Shown here: one piece after another, positions 1 through 4,664 of the stretch
Numbering within the stretch: the stretch's first letter is position 1
Layout: every line of letters begins with the position of its first letter
From: Clostridiales bacterium
GTDB taxonomy: Bacteria > Bacillota_A > Clostridia > Peptostreptococcales > Anaerovoracaceae
NCBI GenBank assembly: GCA_015058265.1
Contig: SVCR01000096.1
Location: forward strand, 1 to 6,619
Reading direction: 5' to 3'
Length of the DNA: 6,619 nucleotides
Translations under genes and position numbers: made by a program
The notes under the pieces: generated by a model
The model's database searches: none
What the model was told of the DNA's origin: nothing
Seen by the model: the letters and a program-made list of their open reading frames with translations, nothing else

Positions 1-1332
1 CTTTGCGATAGCTATGACTTCGTCGATATCTTCTTTGCTGTTCAGCTCTGTGCAGCACCAAAGGATGCAGTCTGTATCACAGCCGCTGTCACAGCAGCCG
101 CAGCAGAGTTTGAGTCCACCGAGGATACCCTTCTCTTCGAGAGCTGCGAGCAGCTTGTCTGCATCAGGGCATGTAGTAGCGAATTCGTTCCAGAACTCGC
201 CCTCGAAGCATCTCTTCATGCCGATCTTCTCGAGCTCAGCTGCCATGTAATGTGCTTTGGATGAGCAAAGTGTAGCTACATCTTCAAAGCCCTTAGGTCC
301 GATCGTTGACAGATAGATGCCTGCCTTCAGAGCACACTGCGCTTCGTTGGAGCAGATGTTGGAGCTTGCCTTCTCACGACGGATGTGCTGCTCTCTTGCC
401 TGGATAGTGAGAACGAAACCTCTTTCGCCTCTGGTATCTACTGTCTCACCGATAAGTCTGCCCGGGATCTGACGCATGTTCTCCTGCTTGGTAGCAAGAA
501 GTCCGAGGTATGGTCCGCCGAATTCGAGACCGAGTCCGAGAGGCTGACCCTCACCGACTGCGATGTCTGCGCCGATCTCGCCAGGGTTCTTCAGAACGCC
601 CAGTGAAAGCGGATGTACATACATGATGAACTTAGCGCCGCCATCGTGTGTGATCTGGCAGAGCTCGTCTGCATCTTCAACGATCCCGTAGAAGTTAGGA
701 TACTGCATCAGGAAGCAGGAAGCTGCAGGATCATCTGCGAGTGCAGCCTTGAGAGCTTCTTTGTCTGTAACTCCGTCCTTAGCAGGAATTACTACGACCT
801 TGCTCTCTCTTCCGAATGAGTAAGTGTTGATAACGTTGAGAATTCTCTCATCTATAGCACCGGATACATAAATGGTGCTGTGTCTGCGGTCTTTGCACAT
901 CCAGCATGCTTCTGCAGCAGCTGATGCACCGTCATACATTGACGCGTTGGCGATATCCATGCCGGTGATCTCAGCGATCATTGTCTGATATTCGAAGATC
1001 GACTGAAGGATACCCTGGCTGATCTCTGCCTGATACGGTGTATAAGCTGTAAGGAACTCTTCCTTGTTAGCGATCGCATCTACTGCAGCAGGTACATAGT
1101 GGTTATATGCGCCGGCACCGCGGAAGATGGAGCGGAATACGACGTTCTTAGCAGCAAGCCCTTCGATTTTGTGGTCTACTTCGATCTCGGACATTCCGTC
1201 AGGAAGGTTGAGCTCGCCTTTGACCTTAGCGGCATCAGGGATTACTTTAAAGAGGTCGTCGAAATCCTTATACCCGATCTCGTTGAGCATTTTAAGTTGC
1301 TCTTCCTTGGTGTTAGGAATAAAAGTGCCCAA
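1..1332 (-). CDS. gcvPA: Glycine dehydrogenase (decarboxylating) subunit 1, GcvPA; C-terminal end cut by window edge
   Basis: N-terminal-half subunit of the glycine cleavage P-protein. With GcvPB, which holds the PLP lysine and probably lies beyond the left edge, it decarboxylates glycine and passes the aminomethyl group to lipoyl-GcvH in the cytoplasm. The minus-strand frame is open for 444 codons without a stop; the family usually has about 440-450 residues, so only a few are missing. Family-typical stretches are seen: FRGAGAYNHYVP near residue 70, TPYQAEISQG near 100, YDGASAAAEA near 135, and NICSNEAQCAL near 335. The start is TTG at 1332-1330, with AAGGAGG at 1340-1346 seven bases upstream; the ATG at 1350-1348 is followed at once by TAA. 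Odd feature: residues 410-427 hold eight cysteines (410, 411, 413, 414, 418, 422, 426, 427) just before the conserved ILW..TE segment. It follows gcvH by 110 bp in the same operon. Confidence 0.95.
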   Translation of the reverse strand, partial: MGTFIPNTKEEQLKMLNEIGYKDFDDLFKVIPDAAKVKGELNLPDGMSEIEVDHKIEGLAAKNVVFRSIFRGAGAYNHYVPAAVDAIANKEEFLTAYTPYQAEISQGILQSIFEYQTMIAEITGMDIANASMYDGASAAAEACWMCKDRRHSTIYVSGAIDERILNVINTYSFGRESKVVVIPAKDGVTDKEALKAALADDPAASCFLMQYPNFYGIVEDADELCQITHDGGAKFIMYVHPLSLGVLKNPGEIGADIAVGEGQPLGLGLEFGGPYLGLLATKQENMRQIPGRLIGETVDTRGERGFVLTIQAREQHIRREKASSNICSNEAQCALKAGIYLSTIGPKGFEDVATLCSSKAHYMAAELEKIGMKRCFEGEFWNEFATTCPDADKLLAALEEKGILGGLKLCCGCCDSGCDTDCILWCCTELNSKEDIDEVIAIAK

Positions 1333-1359
1333 TTTTTTGCCTCCTTACATTATTAGTGG

Positions 1360-1385
1360 ATCAGACCGGAATCTGCCGGCCTGAT
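1360..1385 (-). promoter_or_regulatory. Intercistronic RNA hairpin between gcvH and gcvPA
   Basis: In the minus-strand transcript, AUCAGGCCGG and CCGGUCUGAU form a 10-bp stem closed by a 6-nt loop. The only non-Watson-Crick pair is G·U in the gcv transcript, but would be an A·C mismatch in a plus-strand RNA, which favours function in the gcv direction. No U-tract follows, so it is not a standard terminator. It sits 14 nt before the gcvPA Shine-Dalgarno sequence. A role in mRNA processing or stability, setting the GcvH to GcvPA ratio, is inference. Confidence 0.5.
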
Positions 1386-1397
1386 ATACAGAGGATA

Positions 1398-1423
1398 GAG
1401 ACTGCACCTCAAAAGACAGTCTC
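1398..1423 (-). promoter_or_regulatory. Second intercistronic hairpin, directly after gcvH
   Basis: GAGACTG and CAGTCTC form a perfect 7-bp inverted repeat with a 12-base loop, 19 bases beyond the gcvH stop codon. It has no T-rich tail suited to termination. Together with the stronger hairpin at 1360-1385 it fills most of the 110-bp gap between gcvH and gcvPA. Possible roles are 3' protection of a processed gcvH mRNA or partial attenuation; neither can be decided from sequence. Confidence 0.35.
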
Positions 1424-1442
1424 ATATTGGTTTTTCGGCTGA

Positions 1443-1817
1443 TTAAGCCTCTTCGATAAATTTGTCATACTCTTCTGCTGAGAGCATGTCTTCTTCGCCT
1501 GTGATGTTGCCGACTTTGATGAACCAAGCGCCGTAAGGATCGCTGTTGATGAGGGAAGCGTCATCAAGGAGCTCCTCGTTGATCTCAACAACTACACCTG
1601 TAACAGGGGACATAACATCGGAAACAGCCTTTACGGACTCAACATCGCCGAATGCCTCTCCTGCAACTACTTCATCGTCTACCTCAGGAAGGTTAACGAA
1701 TACAAGGTCACCAAGTTCGGACTGAGCGAAATCGGAAATACCTACATAAGCGAAATCTCCTTCGTAACGCAGCCATTCATGGTCTTTGGTGTACTTCAGT
1801 TCTTTTGGATCAATCAT
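1443..1817 (-). CDS. gcvH: Glycine cleavage system H protein (lipoyl carrier)
   Basis: Small cytoplasmic carrier whose lipoyl-lysine arm shuttles the aminomethyl group from the P-protein (GcvPA/GcvPB) to the T-protein and is reoxidised by dihydrolipoamide dehydrogenase. The product is 124 residues, close to the usual 125-130. Family motifs are the N-terminal YTKDHEWL (9-16), [20 protein letters not shown] (25-44), and the lipoylation motif [11 protein letters not shown], with Lys63 as the predicted lipoyl attachment site. A C-terminal [10 protein letters not shown] segment follows. The start chosen is ATG at 1817-1815, with AAAGGAG (1827-1833) nine bases upstream; an in-frame TTG at 1838 would put the Shine-Dalgarno sequence inside the gene. 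It is the first gene of the operon, and gcvPA follows. gcvT is not in this window. Confidence 0.96.
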   Translation of the reverse strand: MIDPKELKYTKDHEWLRYEGDFAYVGISDFAQSELGDLVFVNLPEVDDEVVAGEAFGDVESVKAVSDVMSPVTGVVVEINEELLDDASLINSDPYGAWFIKVGNITGEEDMLSAEEYDKFIEEA

Positions 1818-1826
1818 TGCTCTACT

Positions 1827-1863
1827 CTCCTTTAACAAATAGGTAAATAAAAGTGTTTGTTAA
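1827..1863 (-). promoter_or_regulatory. gcvH ribosome binding site overlapped by an inverted repeat
   Basis: The gcvH Shine-Dalgarno AAAGGAG occupies 1827-1833. TTAACAAA at 1832-1839 and TTTGTTAA at 1856-1863 form a perfect 8-bp inverted repeat with a 16-base spacer, and one arm touches the Shine-Dalgarno sequence. As RNA the stem is AU-rich and weak, so it could equally be a DNA operator. No glycine-riboswitch core is recognisable in the leader of about 105 nt. Confidence 0.3.
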
Positions 1864-1929
1864 TAATCCTTTCGGAATGATAGTCATGCATTGCTGAGTA
1901 CAGAAATAGCACAATTATCTAACATATTT

Positions 1930-1959
1930 ATAATAGCACCGTGCGAGTTGAAGCGTCAA
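1930..1959 (-). promoter_or_regulatory. Promoter of the gcvH-gcvPA operon
   Basis: Reading the minus strand, TTGACG (1954-1959) and TATTAT (1930-1935) are separated by 18 bp, a good match to a housekeeping sigma promoter. Transcription would start near 1923, giving a leader of about 105 nt to gcvH. The 8-mer GTGCTATT occurs twice on this strand, once overlapping the -10 box (1932-1939) and once just downstream (1905-1912). A related GTGCTAT lies inverted at 1996-2002. The spacer also holds the small palindrome GCACCGTGC (1936-1944), and TAATGG/CCATTA (1969-1974/1982-1987) lies just upstream of the -35. These are candidate operator sites. Confidence 0.65.
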
Positions 1960-2017
1960 CAAATCTGATAATGGCAATGTACCATTAATTGGATAGTGCT
2001 ATGAAAAAAACAAATAT

Positions 2018-2197
2018 AACAGACGCCGGATGTCCCCCGCCTCTATAGGCGGCGGGTTCCATGTTCGACCGTCGGTGGTGGGTACAATCCCCGACCGACG
2101 CTCTCAGGAGCTGAAGCTCCCGGCGTCTGTTGACGGCGTCGCTCGCTCCAATCAAGCGAGCTTGTTGGAGCTTTGCTCCTGGTTGAACAGACGCCGG
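2018..2197 (+). repeat. Structured dispersed repeat, copy A (long form, 180 bp)
   Basis: This GC-rich palindromic element is shared with 4537-4656 in the same orientation. It is bounded by direct copies of AACAGACGCCGG (2018-2029 and 2186-2197), with an exact inverted copy in the middle (2120-2131). Hairpins seen are CCGCC/GGCGG at 2037-2041/2048-2052; a 7-bp stem at 2070-2076/2094-2100 with an inner GGG/CCC; GGAGC/GCTCC at 2107-2111/2116-2120; GCTCGCT/AGCGAGC at 2141-2147/2155-2161; and GGAGC/GCTCC at 2167-2171/2175-2179. Compared with copy B it has about 60 extra bp, consistent with a duplication or deletion between the two GGAGC hairpins. No transposase or convincing coding sequence lies inside. 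It ends 19 bp before the start codon of the CvpA-family gene. Its function is unknown; I do not recognise a named family. Confidence 0.85.
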
Positions 2198-2210
2198 AAT
2201 AATGTATAAT
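2183..2210 (+). promoter_or_regulatory. Promoter of the CvpA-family gene, with its -35 inside the repeat
   Basis: TTGAAC (2183-2188) and a consensus TATAAT (2205-2210) are separated by 16 bp. The -35 lies inside repeat copy A and the -10 just outside it. Transcription starting 7 nt after the -10 box would begin at 2217, the first base of the proposed ATG, predicting a leaderless mRNA. The matching TTGAAC in copy B (4643-4648) has no -10 at the right distance, so this promoter arose only at this locus. Confidence 0.6.
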
Positions 2211-2216
2211 AGGGTC

Positions 2217-2951
2217 ATGCATACTATTGAATGGTGGATGGTGGACGGATTAATAGGATTGGTAGTCGCAATAGCGGCTATTAAGGGAGCAGCGAAGGGC
2301 ATCGGAGATACAGTGCTCAGGATCGTCGGCTTTTTTGTCGGACTGGCCGTCAGTGTCATGTATTCAAACAAGGTCGCTGATTATCTTGCAGGGACCAGGT
2401 TGAACGATACTCTCTACTCCCATATCTTTAAAATAGTAAGAAGGCAGGCAGAGGAGCAGGCAGCTGAGCAGGCTGAAGCTACGTCCGGCGAGATCGTCGG
2501 CAATATGCTGTCGGGAGGCGGGAGCGCGGATCCTTATTCGGATTCTATGCCAAAGTCTCTCAGCAGCGTAGTCAGCGATCTGGCGGATAAGACCGCTGAA
2601 GCGGCGGCAGACAGACTGACGGAGATAGCTCTGGGTATACTGGCTTTTGCTCTTGTCATGCTCGCATGCTGGCTCATTTTTACTATCATTCGTTTGATAT
2701 ATAAAGCTTTGCGTAAGAATACCGTGGTCATAGGCTTCCTCGACAGGGTTCTGGGCTTCGTCCTCGGAGTCATTCGAGGGGCGTTTATTGCGTTCGTAGT
2801 AGTTGCGGCTTTGGTCCCTCTGACGACTTTGATCGCGCCTGACAAGGTGCCGGATATGATAACGGCTATCCATAACTCTCAGATCGCGGGAGTCATCTAT
2901 GATGTCAACCCGATACTGCTGCTTATCAAGCATCTCGTTCTCAAGATATGA
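2217..2951 (+). CDS. CvpA-family integral membrane protein
   Basis: The 244-residue product fits the CvpA (colicin V production protein) family. There are four hydrophobic segments: about residues 8-24, 35-50, 138-162 and 185-206. The family-like glycine-rich stretch GFLDRVLGFVLGVIRGAF precedes the last segment. A long polar, Ala/Glu-rich region (about 73-137) separates the two membrane pairs. In other bacteria CvpA is an inner-membrane protein linked to colicin V export, purF operons and envelope stress; the molecular role is not settled. ATG 2217 was chosen because the upstream in-frame ATG at 2202 precedes the -10 box. No Shine-Dalgarno sequence precedes 2217 (AGGG at 2211-2214 is only two bases away), so it may be translated leaderless. 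The ATG at 2238 is an alternative that still keeps the first membrane segment. Confidence 0.8.
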   Translation: MHTIEWWMVDGLIGLVVAIAAIKGAAKGIGDTVLRIVGFFVGLAVSVMYSNKVADYLAGTRLNDTLYSHIFKIVRRQAEEQAAEQAEATSGEIVGNMLSGGGSADPYSDSMPKSLSSVVSDLADKTAEAAADRLTEIALGILAFALVMLACWLIFTIIRLIYKALRKNTVVIGFLDRVLGFVLGVIRGAFIAFVVVAALVPLTTLIAPDKVPDMITAIHNSQIAGVIYDVNPILLLIKHLVLKI

Positions 2952-3023
2952 GGTCGGGAGGCTGCCAGTCTTACTTTAGTGTCATCGGTTTGAACAAGCA
3001 ATGGCGCTAATGTCCGGAAATTG

Positions 3024-3053
3024 TTGTAATTTGAAGGTCCGTTGTGATAGAAT
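3024..3053 (+). promoter_or_regulatory. Promoter of tadA (extended -10)
   Basis: TTGTAA (3024-3029) and TAGAAT (3048-3053) are separated by 18 bp, with a TG at 3045-3046 giving an extended -10 (TGATAGAAT). The expected transcription start is about 3060, only 3 nt before the tadA ATG. No Shine-Dalgarno-like sequence is visible between the -10 and the start. The 111-bp gap after the CvpA-family gene holds no clear terminator. Confidence 0.5.
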
Positions 3054-3062
3054 ATTCCAGCT

Positions 3063-3584
3063 ATGGTTTTTGAAGAAATAGTGTGCTCAAGTGAAGATGA
3101 ACGCTTCATGCTCGAAGCCATAAAAGAAGCGGCTGCAGCTGCTGCTGAGGGAGAGGTTCCTGTTGGCGCGGTTGCCGTAAGGAATGGCGAGATCATCGCA
3201 AGAGCTCACAATCTCGTGGAAACTGCCGGAAGATCCGGTGCTCACGCAGAGATGCTGCTGCTTGAAGAGGCGGAGCAGGCTGCTGGAGCAAAATGGCTTC
3301 CTGATACTACTGTGTATGTTACCCTCGAACCGTGCAGCATGTGTGCCGGGGCGATGGTGCTGGCAAGGATCCCGCGGCTGGTGATCGGAGCGAACGATCC
3401 CAAGACCGGAGCCTGCGGCTCAGTGATGAACATAGCGGCTAACGACAGACTCAATCACAGGATCGAGGTAGTCACAGGCGTTCTTGAAGAAGAATGCAGC
3501 CGGCAGCTGAGAGATTTTTTCAGGAAAAGAAGAGAAGAGAATAAAACTCTGCGTGAGAATGTCAGGAACGCAGATGTGGAATAA
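3063..3584 (+). CDS. tadA: tRNA-specific adenosine deaminase TadA
   Basis: Cytoplasmic zinc enzyme that deaminates adenosine-34 of tRNA-Arg(ACG) to inosine, allowing wobble decoding. The 173-residue product has the cytidine/deoxycytidylate deaminase fold signatures: the zinc ligand and proton shuttle in GAHAE (His61, Glu63) and PCSMCAGAM (Cys91, Cys94). It also has EGEVPVGAV (30-37), NDPKTGACGS (111-120) and a C-terminal ECSRQLRDFFRKRR typical of TadA rather than free-nucleobase deaminases. The start at 3063 is kept because DERFMLEAIKEA matches the family N-terminus; ATG 3108 would remove part of it. There is no Shine-Dalgarno sequence and the predicted transcription start is about 3 nt upstream. 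The next gene starts 24 bp downstream and is likely co-transcribed. Confidence 0.94.
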   Translation: MVFEEIVCSSEDERFMLEAIKEAAAAAAEGEVPVGAVAVRNGEIIARAHNLVETAGRSGAHAEMLLLEEAEQAAGAKWLPDTTVYVTLEPCSMCAGAMVLARIPRLVIGANDPKTGACGSVMNIAANDRLNHRIEVVTGVLEEECSRQLRDFFRKRREENKTLRENVRNADVE

Positions 3585-3608
3585 AGAATAACGGAGGAAG
3601 TAACAGAT

Positions 3609-4469
3609 ATGAAAAGGGGAAGCCTGATCGCACTGCTTGCGGCGATCATGATAATGGCAGGTTCGGTATGCAGCTTCGCTGCAGGGGGACTGGAGCTGGA
3701 ATCATCCTATCCGGAAGACGGCCAGAAGAATACTTCGATGGAGAACCTCGGAGTCAAGCTCAAGTTCAGCAATCCTATCAATTCAGACAAGGCTAAGGCT
3801 GTTGATGAAGGTCTTTTCAGCATAGTGGATGAAGAGGGGACTGCTGTTCCTGTCAAAGTGCTTTTCAGCGATGCAGATGACGGTCTGGTCCTCGTAGTAG
3901 CGGATATCGATGAGGGTTTTGTTGCTAAGAACAATACAGAGTATACCCTCACTATCGGTGCGGGACTTGTCGACAACGATGGGAACGTCCTCGATAAAGA
4001 GCAGAAGATAAGCTTCAAGACATACAACCAGCGAATCAACAACATGGTCAACATGGCCATGATGTTCATCATGTTCGGCGGTATCATGATTCTCACTGTT
4101 CGTCAGAATAATAAGAAAGACGAAGAAGAGAAAGAGAAGAAGGACGAGCCTAAGGAAGCATTCAATCCTTATAAAGAGGCGAAGAGGACAGGCAAGTCTG
4201 TCGAGGAAGTAATGGCTGAGCAGGCTAAGAAAGAGGAGAAGGCGGCTAAGAAGAGAGCGCGCAAGAACAAGTCCTCTGAGCCGGTCCAGGAGAAGAAGAT
4301 AGAGAACTGCGCTGAGCTTCTCAACAATGTTTATCATGTGCATGCACCTGCACCGGTGAACAAAGCTGACAGATCTATCGAAGCACTCAGAGCTGAGAGA
4401 AAAGCCGAGGCAAGAGCAGCCAAAGCGGAAAAAGCAGCCAGAGAAGCTAAGAGGGCTAAGAAGAGATAA
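3609..4469 (+). CDS. Membrane-anchored protein with extracellular Ig-like (Big_5/SbsA-type) domain and Lys/Ala-rich cytoplasmic tail; function unknown
   Basis: The 286-residue protein has a clear architecture but no function I recognise. Residues 1-25 form a signal peptide (MKRG, hydrophobic core, cleavage near SFAA/G). Residues about 30-138 resemble a bacterial Ig-like Big_5 domain: SSYPEDGQKNTS near the start, LKFSNPIN, and the closing NTEYTLTIGAGLVDNDGNVL...ISFKT pattern. One membrane segment spans about 146-164 (Met-rich), followed by a highly charged tail (165-286) with predicted coiled-coil or helical Lys/Glu/Ala stretches and a final AKAEKAAREAKRAKKR. The topology suggests an extracellular N-terminal domain and a cytoplasmic basic tail, perhaps binding nucleic acid or acidic partners (inference). 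GGAGG at 3593-3597 lies 11 bases upstream of the ATG. A terminator follows 29 bp after the stop. Confidence 0.75.
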   Translation: MKRGSLIALLAAIMIMAGSVCSFAAGGLELESSYPEDGQKNTSMENLGVKLKFSNPINSDKAKAVDEGLFSIVDEEGTAVPVKVLFSDADDGLVLVVADIDEGFVAKNNTEYTLTIGAGLVDNDGNVLDKEQKISFKTYNQRINNMVNMAMMFIMFGGIMILTVRQNNKKDEEEKEKKDEPKEAFNPYKEAKRTGKSVEEVMAEQAKKEEKAAKKRARKNKSSEPVQEKKIENCAELLNNVYHVHAPAPVNKADRSIEALRAERKAEARAAKAEKAAREAKRAKKR

Positions 4470-4498
4470 AGAAAAACAAGATTACTGAAACAGAAGCA

Positions 4499-4528
4499 AG
4501 GGGGGCTCTGAAGGCTCCCCTGTTTATT
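4499..4528 (+). terminator. Rho-independent terminator after the Ig-like membrane protein gene
   Basis: AGGGGGGCT (4499-4507) pairs with GGCTCCCCT (4513-4521) in a 9-bp stem with two G·U pairs and a 5-nt loop, followed by GTTTATT. It lies 29 bp past the stop codon at 4469 and only 8 bp before repeat copy B, so it separates the tadA unit from ispE. Confidence 0.75.
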
Positions 4529-4536
4529 GCCTGAAT

Positions 4537-4656
4537 AACAGACGCCGGATGTCCCCCGCCTCTAAGGCGGCGGATTCCGTTTTCGACCATCAGTGGTGGG
4601 TCGCAATCCCTCACTGATGATCTCAGGAGCTTTGCTCCCGGTTGAACAGACACCGG
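4537..4656 (+). repeat. Structured dispersed repeat, copy B (short form, 120 bp)
   Basis: Second copy of the element at 2018-2197, same orientation, starting with the same AACAGACGCCGG (4537-4548) and ending with AACAGACACCGG (4645-4656). Hairpins are CCGCC/GGCGG (4556-4560/4566-4570), CATCAGTG/CACTGATG (4588-4595/4612-4619) with an inner GGG/CCC, and GGAGC/GCTCC (4626-4630/4634-4638). The 60-bp block with the inverted arm present in copy A is absent, so the outer stem cannot close. The last two bases begin the ispE Shine-Dalgarno GGAGG (4655-4659). No promoter for ispE is clearly visible between the preceding terminator and the gene, so transcription may come from readthrough or from an unrecognised promoter within the repeat. 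Confidence 0.85.
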
Positions 4657-4664
4657 AGGATGAA

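Noticed and set aside
385..819. Plus-strand reading frames opposite gcvPA (385-606, 613-819, 1099-1384)
   Set aside because: They are shadows on the complementary strand of a clear, continuous GcvPA frame, with no Shine-Dalgarno support or family resemblance.
1818..1838. TTG start for GcvH adding seven residues
   Set aside because: The Shine-Dalgarno AAAGGAG would be inside the gene; ATG 1817 has ideal spacing and matches the family N-terminus.
1818..1925. Glycine riboswitch in the gcvH leader
   Set aside because: No tandem aptamer-like conserved core is recognisable and the leader of about 105 nt is short for a typical one.
2018..2197. Ordinary MITE or IS end, or a CRISPR array
   Set aside because: There is no transposase. 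The 12-bp boundary sequence is direct rather than terminally inverted at the outer ends and is identical at two unrelated sites, so it is not a target duplication. No regularly spaced repeat/spacer pattern exists.
2202..2216. Start of the CvpA-family gene at ATG 2202
   Set aside because: It precedes the consensus -10 box TATAAT, so a transcript from that promoter would not contain it; no good Shine-Dalgarno sequence is present either.
1985..2371. Minus-strand reading frame across repeat copy A giving a peptide with RGGGHPASV, similar to one across copy B (4456-4653)
   Set aside because: The similarity follows from the repeat being shared, and the frames run into unrelated flanks and over the CvpA-family gene. 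The base changes fit conserved hairpins rather than conserved protein.
4593..4664. 24-residue N-terminal extension of IspE starting at ATG 4593
   Set aside because: The extension lies inside repeat copy B and has no family similarity. ATG 4665 has a good Shine-Dalgarno sequence and leads directly into the conserved IspE N-terminus.
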